This document shows positions 6,454 through 11,996 of a DNA stretch of 11,996 bases, piece after piece. Source of the DNA: Thermoleophilia bacterium (GTDB lineage: Bacteria > Actinomycetota > Thermoleophilia > Gaiellales > JAICJC01). Position 1 is the stretch's first letter; each line of letters opens with the position of its first letter. The position numbers and the translations under genes were made by a program. Below the pieces are notes generated by a model. The model made no database searches, was not told the DNA's origin, and saw nothing but the letters and a program-made list of their open reading frames with translations. The DNA lies in the NCBI GenBank assembly GCA_025928435.1, contig JAICJM010000118.1, forward strand, positions 1-11,996, in the 5' to 3' direction.

Positions 6454-6482
6454 TTTCGGGCCGGAGCGGCCGCTCCTAGGGT
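6454..6482 (+). promoter_or_regulatory. Putative promoter of the MMPL/SHOCT operon
   Basis: A TAGGGT -10 box at 6477-6482 is spaced 17 bp from a weak TTTCGG -35 at 6454-6459. The weak -35 with repeats just upstream suggests activator dependence. The MMPL ATG at 6525 has an AAGGGGG ribosome binding site at 6511-6517. Confidence 0.45.
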
Positions 6483-6524
6483 GGCTCAGGTGAACCGAAA
6501 CACCCACCCCAAGGGGGTCGAACG

Positions 6525-8630
6525 ATGATCGCCATCACCCGCTTCGCGCTCCGGCACCGTCGGCTGATCGCGTTGCTCTGGCTCGTCGTGGCCGTGGCCG
6601 GGTTCCTCTCGGTCGGCCGCGCGACGGGCGCGCTGAGCGATGAGTACTCGGTGCCCGGGCGCGAGGGCTACGTCACCAACACCCAGATCAAGCGCCTGTT
6701 CGGGAACGGCGGGGACGGCGCGCCCCTGGTCGCCGTCACCACCCTGCCCGCGGGCACGGACATCGGCTCGCCGCAGGTGCGGGCCGGCCTGGCCGGCGTC
6801 TCCCGCCGGATCGCGGCGGCTGTGCCACATGCGCGCATCGCCTCGTACACCTCGACGGGCGACCGTGCCTTCGTGTCCCGGGACGGGCGCACGACGTTCG
6901 TGGTCGCCTACCCGCCGCCCACGCCGGGCAGCTTCGGCCAGAACGCGCAGGCCGTCGACGCGGCCAGGGCGGCGCTCCGCGGCGTTGACGTCGCAGGCGC
7001 CCCCGTGCACCTGACCGGGCTGAACGCGCTGTCCGCGTCCGGCCAGAAGGGCGGTGGCCTGGGACTGCTGGCGGAGTCGCTCCTGGGCGGCCTCGGCGCG
7101 CTGCTCGTGCTCGCGTTCGTCTTCGCGTCGCTGATGACGTTCGTGCCGCTGGTCGTCGCCGTGATCTCGATCATGGCGAGCTTCCTGCTCGTCTGGGCGC
7201 TGACGTCCCTGACCGAGGTCTCGGGCATCGTCGGGTTCCTGATCGCGCTGGTGGGCCTGGGCGTCGCCATCGACTACTCGCTGCTCATCGTCGTGCGCTG
7301 GCGCGAGGCCCGCGCCCACGGCCACGCCGGCGACGACGCCGTCGTCCACGCGATGGCGACGGCGGGCCGGGCGGTCGTCTTCAGCGGCACCACGGTCGCG
7401 ATCGGTCTGCTCGCGCTGATCGCGCTGCCCGTGCCGTTCCTGCGCAGCGTCGGCTACGGCGGGATGGTGATCCCGCTCGTCAGCCTGGCGGTCACGACGA
7501 CGCTGCTGCCCGTCATCCTGTCGAAGATGGGCGGGCGGCTCGACTGGCCGCACCTGCGCACGGACGACCGGGCCAGCCGGTCCTGGACGCGGTGGGGCGC
7601 GCTCGTCGTGCGCCACCGGATCGCCGCGGCGGCGGTCGCGGTCGCCGTGCTCGGGGCGCTCCTGTTCGCCGCCACCACGATCGACCTCGGCCCGGCGACG
7701 GGCGATCCGGACACGATCGCGCAGGCCGGCGACGCCCGCCAGGGGCTCGACGCCCTGGAGCGCTCCGGCATCGGCCCGGGCGCGCTCACGCCGATCGAGG
7801 TCGTCGCCGGCGGCCGGGCGGCGGCGCTCGCCCCGCGGCTGGCGGATCTCGCCGGCGTCCAGGGCGCGGTCGCGCCGGGCGGGGCGGAGTGGCACCGCGG
7901 CTCGACCGCGTTGGTCGACGTCTTCGCCCACTCCGACTCGAGCGCGACCGTCGACCGCGTCCGCGACATCAGCCACGCCGCGGGCGGGAACGTCCGCGTG
8001 GGCGGGATCGTGGCCCAGAACAGCGACTTCATCTCGGCCGTCTACGGGAACTTCCCGGCGATGGCGGCCCTGATCGTCGTGCTGACGTTCCTGCTGCTCG
8101 CGCGCGCATTCCGGTCAGTGCTCCTGCCCGCGAAGGCGCTTGTCCTGAACGTCCTGAGCGTCGGGGCCGCATGGGGCGTCGTCACGCTGGTGTGGCAGGT
8201 TGGCTGGGGCTCGCACGCGCTGTGGGGGATCCCCGCCTCCGGCTCGATCCCGTCGTGGCTGCCGCTCATGACCTTCGCGTTCCTGTTCGGGCTCTCGATG
8301 GACTACGAGGTGTTCATCCTGGCCCGGATGCGCGAGGAGTACGACGCCACCGGCTCGACCGACGCCGCCGTGGTCGAGGGCATCGGCCGTACCGGCCGCC
8401 TGGTCACGAGCGCCGCCCTGATCCTCTTCCTGGGCTTCGTGGCCATGGCGTCGGCGCCGGACTCGAGCGTGAAGATGATCGCGACCGGCCTCGGCGCCGG
8501 CATCCTGATCGACGCCACCGTCATCCGGGCCCTGCTCGTGCCCGCGGCCGTGTCGCTCTTCGGCCGCTGGAACTGGTGGCTGCCCCGCCCGCTCGCCCGC
8601 GTCCTGCGGGCCTCCCCGGGCCGGGCCTGA
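6525..8630 (+). CDS. MMPL family RND-type membrane transporter
   Basis: A 701-residue exporter of the MMPL branch of the RND superfamily, normally driven by the proton gradient and moving lipids or hydrophobic compounds to the cell surface. It is a tandem duplication. TM1 is at about 12-31 and the first extracellular domain at about 35-180. The first five-helix bundle is at about 183-335, with the conserved aspartate in LGVAIDYSLL (residue 250). TM7 is at about 362-384, the second extracellular domain at 385-505, and the second bundle at 510-680 with GLSMDYEVFIL (aspartate 593). Both proton-relay aspartates are present and the length is normal for the actinobacterial subgroup. It is followed after 39 bases by the SHOCT gene. 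The substrate cannot be told from sequence. Confidence 0.95.
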   Translation: MIAITRFALRHRRLIALLWLVVAVAGFLSVGRATGALSDEYSVPGREGYVTNTQIKRLFGNGGDGAPLVAVTTLPAGTDIGSPQVRAGLAGVSRRIAAAVPHARIASYTSTGDRAFVSRDGRTTFVVAYPPPTPGSFGQNAQAVDAARAALRGVDVAGAPVHLTGLNALSASGQKGGGLGLLAESLLGGLGALLVLAFVFASLMTFVPLVVAVISIMASFLLVWALTSLTEVSGIVGFLIALVGLGVAIDYSLLIVVRWREARAHGHAGDDAVVHAMATAGRAVVFSGTTVAIGLLALIALPVPFLRSVGYGGMVIPLVSLAVTTTLLPVILSKMGGRLDWPHLRTDDRASRSWTRWGALVVRHRIAAAAVAVAVLGALLFAATTIDLGPATGDPDTIAQAGDARQGLDALERSGIGPGALTPIEVVAGGRAAALAPRLADLAGVQGAVAPGGAEWHRGSTALVDVFAHSDSSATVDRVRDISHAAGGNVRVGGIVAQNSDFISAVYGNFPAMAALIVVLTFLLLARAFRSVLLPAKALVLNVLSVGAAWGVVTLVWQVGWGSHALWGIPASGSIPSWLPLMTFAFLFGLSMDYEVFILARMREEYDATGSTDAAVVEGIGRTGRLVTSAALILFLGFVAMASAPDSSVKMIATGLGAGILIDATVIRALLVPAAVSLFGRWNWWLPRPLARVLRASPGRA

Positions 8631-8669
8631 CCGTCCCGTCCATCCACCAACCCACCCAAGGAGACCACC

Positions 8670-8912
8670 ATGACCCCCTTCCTCGACACCGGCTGGCACC
8701 ACCACGGCTGGTTCCTGTGGCCGCTGATCCCGCTCTTCTGGATCGGCGTCCTGATCCTCTTCGCCCGCTTCGTGGTGTGGCGGGGCCGGCCCGGCCCGTG
8801 GGGCCGGCGCTATGCCGGGCCCGACCCGCAGACGATCCTGGCGGAGCGGTACGTGCGGGGTGAGATCGGGCTCGAGGAGTACCGCGAGCGCCGCGGCAAC
8901 CTCGACTCGTGA
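8670..8912 (+). CDS. SHOCT-domain small membrane protein
   Basis: An 80-residue protein with one transmembrane helix at about 16-35 (LWPLIPLFWIGVLILFARFV). A basic, glycine-rich linker follows, then a C-terminal SHOCT motif in ILAERYVRGEIGLEEYRERR (about 56-75). SHOCT (short C-terminal) domains are about 30-residue helical pairs often found in oligomeric membrane-linked proteins; the molecular role is unclear. A strong AAGGAG at 8656-8661 precedes the ATG by eight bases. It follows the MMPL gene in the same operon, a pairing that suggests an accessory part of the exporter or co-regulation, by inference only. A long hairpin begins eight bases after its stop. Confidence 0.88.
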   Translation: MTPFLDTGWHHHGWFLWPLIPLFWIGVLILFARFVVWRGRPGPWGRRYAGPDPQTILAERYVRGEIGLEEYRERRGNLDS

Positions 8913-8919
8913 GCGCGGA

Positions 8920-8955
8920 TGCCGGCCGCCGCGCGAACGGACGCGGCGGCCGGCA
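8920..8955. terminator. Bidirectional hairpin terminator between convergent genes
   Basis: A perfect 14-bp inverted repeat (TGCCGGCCGCCGCG and its complement) flanks an 8-base loop. It lies between the stop of the SHOCT gene and the stop of the convergent peptidase gene. There is no T-tract on either strand, as is common for terminators in high-GC actinobacteria. The symmetrical placement suggests it serves both genes. Confidence 0.7.
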
Positions 8956-8967
8956 GGCGTCTTGCGA

Positions 8968-10350
8968 TCAGCCGCCCGAGGCGGCGACGAGCTCGGGCAC
9001 GAACTTCGCGGCGTCGATGGTGCCGACGCCCGATGCGAGGTCATACCCGTGGTGGGCCGCGAAGCCCTTCACGGTGTGGGTGCTCCCGCCCTGCGGGAAC
9101 GTGACCGTGTTGTTCCCCTGCGTGACATCGACGATGCCGGGCGCGTGGTGTGCCAGCAGCCGGTAGATCGCCGGGTTCAGCAGGCCGAGGCCGTGGCCCG
9201 CCCGCTGGTCGGCGATCGCGACGATCCCCGCGAACAGCGGCGAGGACTCGCTGGTGCCGCCGATGAGGAAGAACCCGGCCGGGCCCGCCCCCACCTGGGC
9301 GTCGAGGAACACGAGCGCGGAGCCGTCGACGGCGGCGCTCATCGAGATGTCCGGCACCCCGCGCCGGCCGCGGAGATGCGCGATCCCGTGCTGGTAGGAC
9401 GGCCGCGAGAACACGGCCGAGCGCCCGCCGCCGGTCGCCGTCGGCGAGCCGAACAGCGCGGTGTCGTTCCAGACGGTGTCGGGCGAGGTGTGGTTGCCCT
9501 TCGCGTCCAGGTGCATCTGCGTGCCGCCGAGCGCCGTGACCAGCGGGTCGCTGGCCGGCCACGACACGTTGCGGCGGAGGAAGAACGTCGCCGCGAAGCC
9601 CTGCGAGTCGATCGAGTTGGGGCCGGTCGCCCCCGAGTCGCCGGTGCCCGCGAGCATGCTGATGCCGTGCCGGGCGGCGTTCTTGTACGCCCCACGTAGG
9701 GCGAGCAGCGAGTGCTTGCTCGGGAAGCCGATCTCCGGCGCCCCGAAGCTCTGGGTGATCACGTTCGCCATGTGGTGGTTGATGACGAAGTTCTCCGCCT
9801 TCACGATCGCGGGGAAGCCCCCGGTGCCGAGGGTCTCGGCCACCGGCGTCTCCACCAGCAGGAGCTTCGCCTTCGGCGCGATCGCGTGGGCGTACTCGAC
9901 GTCGAGCGACGTCTCGATCGCCCAGCCGAACATGGACGGGCGCGCGTTCGGGTCGTACGACGGCACCGGTCCGGCCGGCTGGATGATCTCGAAGCTCGGC
10001 GGCGCCGGCAGGCCGAACGCCTTGTCGAACGCCTTCAGCTCGCCTCGGATGTGCTCGTAGCCGAAGGAGTCGACGATCGCGATCGTCTGGCCCTTGCCGT
10101 TCAGGCCCTTCTTGTAGAGCGGGCCCAGGTCGTACGCGCGGTGGTACTGGAACGGCGCGTAGCAGGCGAGCTGCAGCTGCTGCTCGCAGTCCGCCGTCGT
10201 CGGCGGGGTCACGAAGGAGTGGTGGGACATCAGCCGCGCCAGGGGTATCGGCGCGCTGGTCGCGGCCGCAACAGGAGCGACGGCGGCGGCACCTCCGAGA
10301 CCGCACGTTCCGAGCAGGCCGAGCAGCAGCCCAATGACTCGTCGATACAT
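8968..10350 (-). CDS. Secreted S53 family (sedolisin) peptidase without prodomain
   Basis: Serine-carboxyl peptidase of family S53, predicted exported: residues 1-30 form a signal peptide with a hydrophobic core at 5-28 and an AxA-type site near VAAATSA. The catalytic set is visible: glutamate 146 and aspartate 150 in ETSLDVEYAHA, the oxyanion-hole aspartate 238 in GTGDSGA, and the nucleophile serine 367 in GGTSESSPLFAG. Probable calcium-site aspartates lie in VDVTQGNN (408) and GYDLASGVGT (437). At 460 residues it lacks the Pro-kuma_activ propeptide of classical sedolisins; the catalytic domain starts soon after the signal peptide with APFQYHRAYDLGPLYKKGL. Many actinobacterial S53 proteins share this layout. 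A strong AAGGAGGGG ribosome binding site precedes the ATG. Confidence 0.93.
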   Translation of the reverse strand: MYRRVIGLLLGLLGTCGLGGAAAVAPVAAATSAPIPLARLMSHHSFVTPPTTADCEQQLQLACYAPFQYHRAYDLGPLYKKGLNGKGQTIAIVDSFGYEHIRGELKAFDKAFGLPAPPSFEIIQPAGPVPSYDPNARPSMFGWAIETSLDVEYAHAIAPKAKLLLVETPVAETLGTGGFPAIVKAENFVINHHMANVITQSFGAPEIGFPSKHSLLALRGAYKNAARHGISMLAGTGDSGATGPNSIDSQGFAATFFLRRNVSWPASDPLVTALGGTQMHLDAKGNHTSPDTVWNDTALFGSPTATGGGRSAVFSRPSYQHGIAHLRGRRGVPDISMSAAVDGSALVFLDAQVGAGPAGFFLIGGTSESSPLFAGIVAIADQRAGHGLGLLNPAIYRLLAHHAPGIVDVTQGNNTVTFPQGGSTHTVKGFAAHHGYDLASGVGTIDAAKFVPELVAASGG

Positions 10351-10387
10351 CCTTCCCCTCCTTGACCCGAAGGCCTACGAGTCAGGT

Positions 10388-10409
10388 CGCGGTGGGCCTA
10401 CCCACCGCG
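10388..10409. promoter_or_regulatory. 9-bp hairpin in the peptidase leader
   Basis: CGCGGTGGG and CCCACCGCG pair perfectly around a CCTA tetraloop. On the minus strand the hairpin lies about 38 bases before the peptidase ATG and downstream of a TACAGT -10 candidate at 10425-10430, so it would be in the mRNA leader. It may be a transcript-stabilising or attenuating structure, or a terminator for read-through from the TetR gene. Confidence 0.4.
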
Positions 10410-10439
10410 GCCCCAAACGGGCAAACTGTACACGTTATC

Positions 10440-10478
10440 CGCGGCCGGTATGTGAGCCCGCGAACATATCCGGCCGCG
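10440..10478. terminator. Long hairpin after the TetR gene, or peptidase operator
   Basis: The arms CGCGGCCGGTATGT (10440-10453) and ACATATCCGGCCGCG (10464-10478) pair over 14 bp with one bulged T and a 10-base loop. On the minus strand it starts seven bases after the TetR stop codon, the expected place for an intrinsic terminator, but there is no clear T-tract. It also overlaps where the peptidase -35 would lie, so a DNA-level operator role is possible. Confidence 0.5.
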
Positions 10479-10485
10479 CACGCCG

Positions 10486-11073
10486 CTAGGAGGCCGCGCG
10501 GTCGACGAGCGCGGCGGCGAGCTCCGCGGCCTCGTCGTCCCCGAGGGGCGCGAACGCCTGCCACAGGTGGAAGCCGGTCGCGGCCCGCACCGCGGCCTCG
10601 AGCCGCCGCCGGCGACCGCCGCGGGCGCGGTAGGGCTGCACGAGCAGGCCCCGGACCGCCTCGAGGTAGCGCCCGAGCCCGGCGTCGATGATCGTGCGCA
10701 GCGCCGGCATCCGCTCGGCGTCGCGCAGGACGTTCGCGGTCATGGGCTCGGTCTCCCGGTACCAGGCGTAGAGCTCCCGAAGCGCCGTGCGCACCCGTTC
10801 GCCCGGGTCTGGGACGGCGCTCCACGCGGCCGGGTCGGGGGCCGGATGGAGTGCCCGCCAGTGCTCCGAGCACGCGCCGAGGAGCGCGGCCTCGTCAGGG
10901 AAGTGGTTGTAGACGGTGAGGCGCTGGACGCCGGCGCGGCGAGCGATCTCGCTGATCTGCGTCGCCGCGGGGCCGACGGTCCGGTGGAGGTCGATCGTCG
11001 CCTCGGTGATGCGGCGGCGGGTGTGCTCGACGCCCTCGGCCCGCTTCTTCAGCTCGTACTTGCGCTTCGACAT
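10486..11073 (-). CDS. TetR/AcrR family transcriptional regulator
   Basis: A 195-residue one-component repressor. The N-terminal TetR_N domain covers about residues 17-65, with the helix-turn-helix in QISEIARRAGVQRLTVYNHFPDEAALL at about 39-65. The rest is helical ligand-binding domain with no recognisable ligand signature. A basic leader, MSKRKYELKKRAEG, precedes the domain. The ATG at 11073 lacks a ribosome binding site and TACCAT lies 14 bases upstream, so a short or leaderless mRNA is likely. The gene diverges from the cupin gene over 93 bases that hold two inverted copies of a 26-base sequence. It therefore probably represses both itself and the cupin gene. Confidence 0.94.
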   Translation of the reverse strand: MSKRKYELKKRAEGVEHTRRRITEATIDLHRTVGPAATQISEIARRAGVQRLTVYNHFPDEAALLGACSEHWRALHPAPDPAAWSAVPDPGERVRTALRELYAWYRETEPMTANVLRDAERMPALRTIIDAGLGRYLEAVRGLLVQPYRARGGRRRRLEAAVRAATGFHLWQAFAPLGDDEAAELAAALVDRAAS

Positions 11074-11098
11074 TTCGATAAACGCGATGGTATCTCAA
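11073..11098 (+). promoter_or_regulatory. Operator copy 1, at the TetR gene start
   Basis: Copy 1 of a 26-base sequence sharing TTTCnnTnAACGCGATG and, after four bases, CTCAA with copy 2 (20 of 26 positions by eye). It covers the TetR start codon and its TACCAT -10-like box, so bound repressor would block TetR transcription. Confidence 0.6.
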
Positions 11099-11100
11099 AC

Positions 11101-11130
11101 TTGACAGGGCGCGGGCCGCCTTGCGATTAT
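11101..11130 (+). promoter_or_regulatory. Cupin gene promoter
   Basis: A consensus TTGACA -35 (11101-11106) is followed after 18 bp by a GATTAT -10 (11125-11130). This is the best sigma-70-type promoter in the window. Operator copy 2 starts at the end of the -10 and covers the predicted transcription start. Confidence 0.75.
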
Positions 11131-11155
11131 TGAGCGAACATCGCGTTCAATGAAA
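11130..11155 (-). promoter_or_regulatory. Operator copy 2, over the cupin transcription start
   Basis: Copy 2 of the 26-base sequence, in opposite orientation to copy 1, with start points 57 bp apart. Its core GAACGCGATGTTC is a palindrome (GAAC, five bases, GTTC) of the kind TetR dimers bind. It lies between the -10 and the AAAGGAG ribosome binding site (11153-11159), a classic repression position. Confidence 0.62.
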
Positions 11156-11166
11156 GGAGTCACATC

Positions 11167-11664
11167 ATGCAGACGATCGATCGGCACGTCCTCGGCCCGG
11201 AGGACGGCGAGACCGTGGAGCTGTTTCAGCTCGGCGTCCGCTTTCTCATCGACGGCGAGGCGAGCGGGGGCCGGTTCAGCCTGGTCGAGCACCCCCTGCC
11301 GCCCCGTGCGCTCGGCGCTCCGCCGCATAGCCACGCCGTCGAAGACGAGTACTCGTTCGTCCTCGAGGGGCGGATCGGGCTTCAGATCGGCGACGAGGAG
11401 ATCGAGGCCGGTCCCGGCGACCTGGTGCTCAAGCCGCGGGGCATCCCTCACGCGTTCTGGAACGCGGGCGACGAGCCGGCGCGGCTGCTCGAGATCATCT
11501 CGCCGGCCGGCTTCGAGAACTACTTCCGCGAGGTGGCGCCGCTGCTCGAGTCGCCGGCGGAGAATGCCCAGGCGCTGGGCGAGGTCGTCGCCCGCTACCA
11601 GCTCGAGATCGACCTCGCCGCGATCCCGGCGTTCGCCGCGCGGCACGGGCTCCGCATGGCGTAA
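11167..11664 (+). CDS. Cupin-domain protein
   Basis: A 165-residue single-domain cupin. Both metal-binding motifs are textbook. The first spans H54, H56, E61 and G68 (HSHAVEDEYSFVLEG). The second spans G84, P90, G92, H95 and N99 (GDLVLKPRGIPHAFWN). The metal-binding residues H54, H56, E61 and H95 are all present, so it should bind a divalent metal and may be a dioxygenase, isomerase or small-molecule sensor. The C-terminal 50 residues (ENYFREVAPLLESP and beyond) form helices common in cupins related to quercetinase-like proteins, but I cannot assign a substrate. The ATG follows AAAGGAG by seven bases. The TetR gene next door probably controls it, perhaps in response to the cupin's substrate. 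Confidence 0.93.
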   Translation: MQTIDRHVLGPEDGETVELFQLGVRFLIDGEASGGRFSLVEHPLPPRALGAPPHSHAVEDEYSFVLEGRIGLQIGDEEIEAGPGDLVLKPRGIPHAFWNAGDEPARLLEIISPAGFENYFREVAPLLESPAENAQALGEVVARYQLEIDLAAIPAFAARHGLRMA

Positions 11665-11761
11665 GGGTCAGGGGCCGTCATCCTCGCGGGCCTCGACGAG
11701 CAGTCGGTGGAGCGTGTGGTGGGACCGGCGCAGGTGCCGCCGCCGGCCGGGGCGGGCAAAC

Positions 11762-11794
11762 CGGTTAACGCGACAGGAGAAGGCGGTTAACCGC
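11762..11794. repeat. Two CGGTTAAC repeats 22 bp apart
   Basis: CGGTTAAC occurs at 11762-11769 and 11784-11791, 22 bp apart (two helical turns). The second lies in a perfect 12-bp palindrome, GCGGTTAACCGC, at 11783-11794. The spacer 11665-11855 otherwise holds no gene I can support. A protein-binding site is possible but there is no promoter context to confirm it. Confidence 0.35.
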
Positions 11795-11808
11795 GGCTCA
11801 ACGATGGG

Positions 11809-11841
11809 CGCACCGAAACGGGTCTGACCCCGTTTGGTGCG
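11809..11841. repeat. GGGTCTGACCC palindromic element (REP-like)
   Basis: The perfect 11-bp palindrome GGGTCTGACCC sits in a longer imperfect hairpin: CGCACC / GGTGCG outer arms and AAAC / GTTT inner arms with one bulged base on each side. The layout (G-rich arm, single central T, C-rich arm) parallels the element at 3965-4014, though the sequence differs. Such GGGTCTGACCC hairpins are frequent intergenic elements across bacteria. Lying 15 bases past the tRNA 3' end, it could also end tRNA transcription. Confidence 0.6.
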
Positions 11842-11855
11842 TCCAGGTCATCTAG

Positions 11856-11945
11856 CGGAGAGGGAGGGATTCGAACCCTCGCTGGAGGTTTACCCCCCAG
11901 ACCCACTTAGCAGGCGGGCGCCTTCAGCCACTCGGCCACCTCTCC
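11856..11945 (-). tRNA. tRNA-Ser(GCT)
   Basis: A complete 90-base class II tRNA. The acceptor arms GGAGAGG and CCTCTCC pair fully, followed by discriminator G and no encoded CCA. The D-arm is GCCGAGTGGCTGAAGGC, the anticodon stem CCCGC/GTGGG (one G-U pair) with loop CTGCTAA giving anticodon GCT, and the T-arm GAGGG TTCGAAT CCCTC. The long variable arm (CTGGGGG pairing with CCTCCAG) is diagnostic of tRNA-Ser. It reads serine AGC/AGT codons. Confidence 0.97.
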
Positions 11946-11996
11946 CGGATGCGAGGCGGGTGCACGGACGGCGCCCAACCCCGCTCAGTACGATAC

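Noticed and set aside
4588..6479. Long plus-strand open frames (496 and 352 codons) opposite the kinase and regulator
   Set aside because: Composition is low-complexity and no domain is seen; the minus strand carries clear HisKA_3, receiver and LuxR motifs.
4798..6507. A single 569-codon minus-strand frame as a kinase-regulator hybrid protein
   Set aside because: Upstream of 5397 this frame is out of register with the kinase and gives arginine/proline-rich nonsense; only the downstream 199 codons are regulator-like.
6486..7976. 496-codon minus-strand open frame opposite the MMPL gene
   Set aside because: It is a charged, repetitive shadow of the MMPL codons; the plus strand encodes a canonical transporter with both conserved aspartates.
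8115..9044. 309-codon minus-strand open frame across the MMPL end, SHOCT gene and terminator
   Set aside because: It crosses the terminator hairpin and antisense of two well-supported genes, with shadow-type composition.
11689..11805. Minus-strand frame ending near 11689 with a peptide-like tail (HHTLHRLLVEAREDDGP) as a gene remnant
   Set aside because: It has no start codon and runs back through the palindromic element; too short and unsupported to call.

Overview
The window is very GC-rich, and almost every gene shows the strong third-position G/C bias of an actinobacterium. Several genes have a TAnnnT -10 box 6-8 bases before the start codon and no ribosome binding site, the pattern of leaderless transcripts common in Actinomycetota. 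The gene mix (prodomain-less S53 peptidase, MMPL/SHOCT pair, DesK/NarL two-component pair) would suit a soil lineage such as Thermoleophilia. That placement is inference, not something the sequence proves.

Layout, left to right. (1) 1-1211, minus: an ABC-2 exporter, ATPase followed by a permease that runs off the left edge. (2) 1265-3638, plus: a small membrane protein, a GlcD-type FAD-linked oxidase and a YbjQ-family protein. (3) 3643-3813, minus: an unrecognised 56-residue protein. About 210 bases then hold a 16-bp palindrome and a double GGGGACTGTCCCC palindromic element. (4) 4024-4742, minus: an ABM-fold monooxygenase-like protein and a GFA/CENP-V zinc protein in tight order. (5) 4798-6353, minus: a DesK-like histidine kinase and a NarL/FixJ response regulator, joined by what looks like a deletion scar near 5391-5402. 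(6) 6525-8912, plus: an MMPL exporter and a SHOCT-domain small protein, divergent from the kinase across a repeat-rich control region, ending in a long hairpin. (7) 8968-10350, minus: a secreted S53 (sedolisin) peptidase. (8) 10486-11664: a TetR regulator and a cupin protein, divergent, sharing an intergenic region with two inverted copies of a 26-base operator-like sequence. (9) 11665-11996: a repeat-rich spacer with a second palindromic element, then tRNA-Ser(GCT) on the minus strand.

How the genes relate. The MMPL/SHOCT operon is probably controlled from the 6398-6446 repeats, and a divergent kinase/regulator pair would normally do this. That pair is broken at the DNA level in this sequence: the kinase lacks its ATP-binding core and the regulator lacks the first strand of its receiver. 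Either this is an assembly or sequencing deletion, or the circuit has been lost. The TetR/cupin pair is the clearest intact regulatory module. I found no CRISPR array, prophage, transposase or rRNA. No stretch longer than about 210 bases lacks a gene. I see no convincing wholly new system; the most notable points are the two-component fusion scar, the two operator architectures and the two kinds of mobile-looking palindromes.
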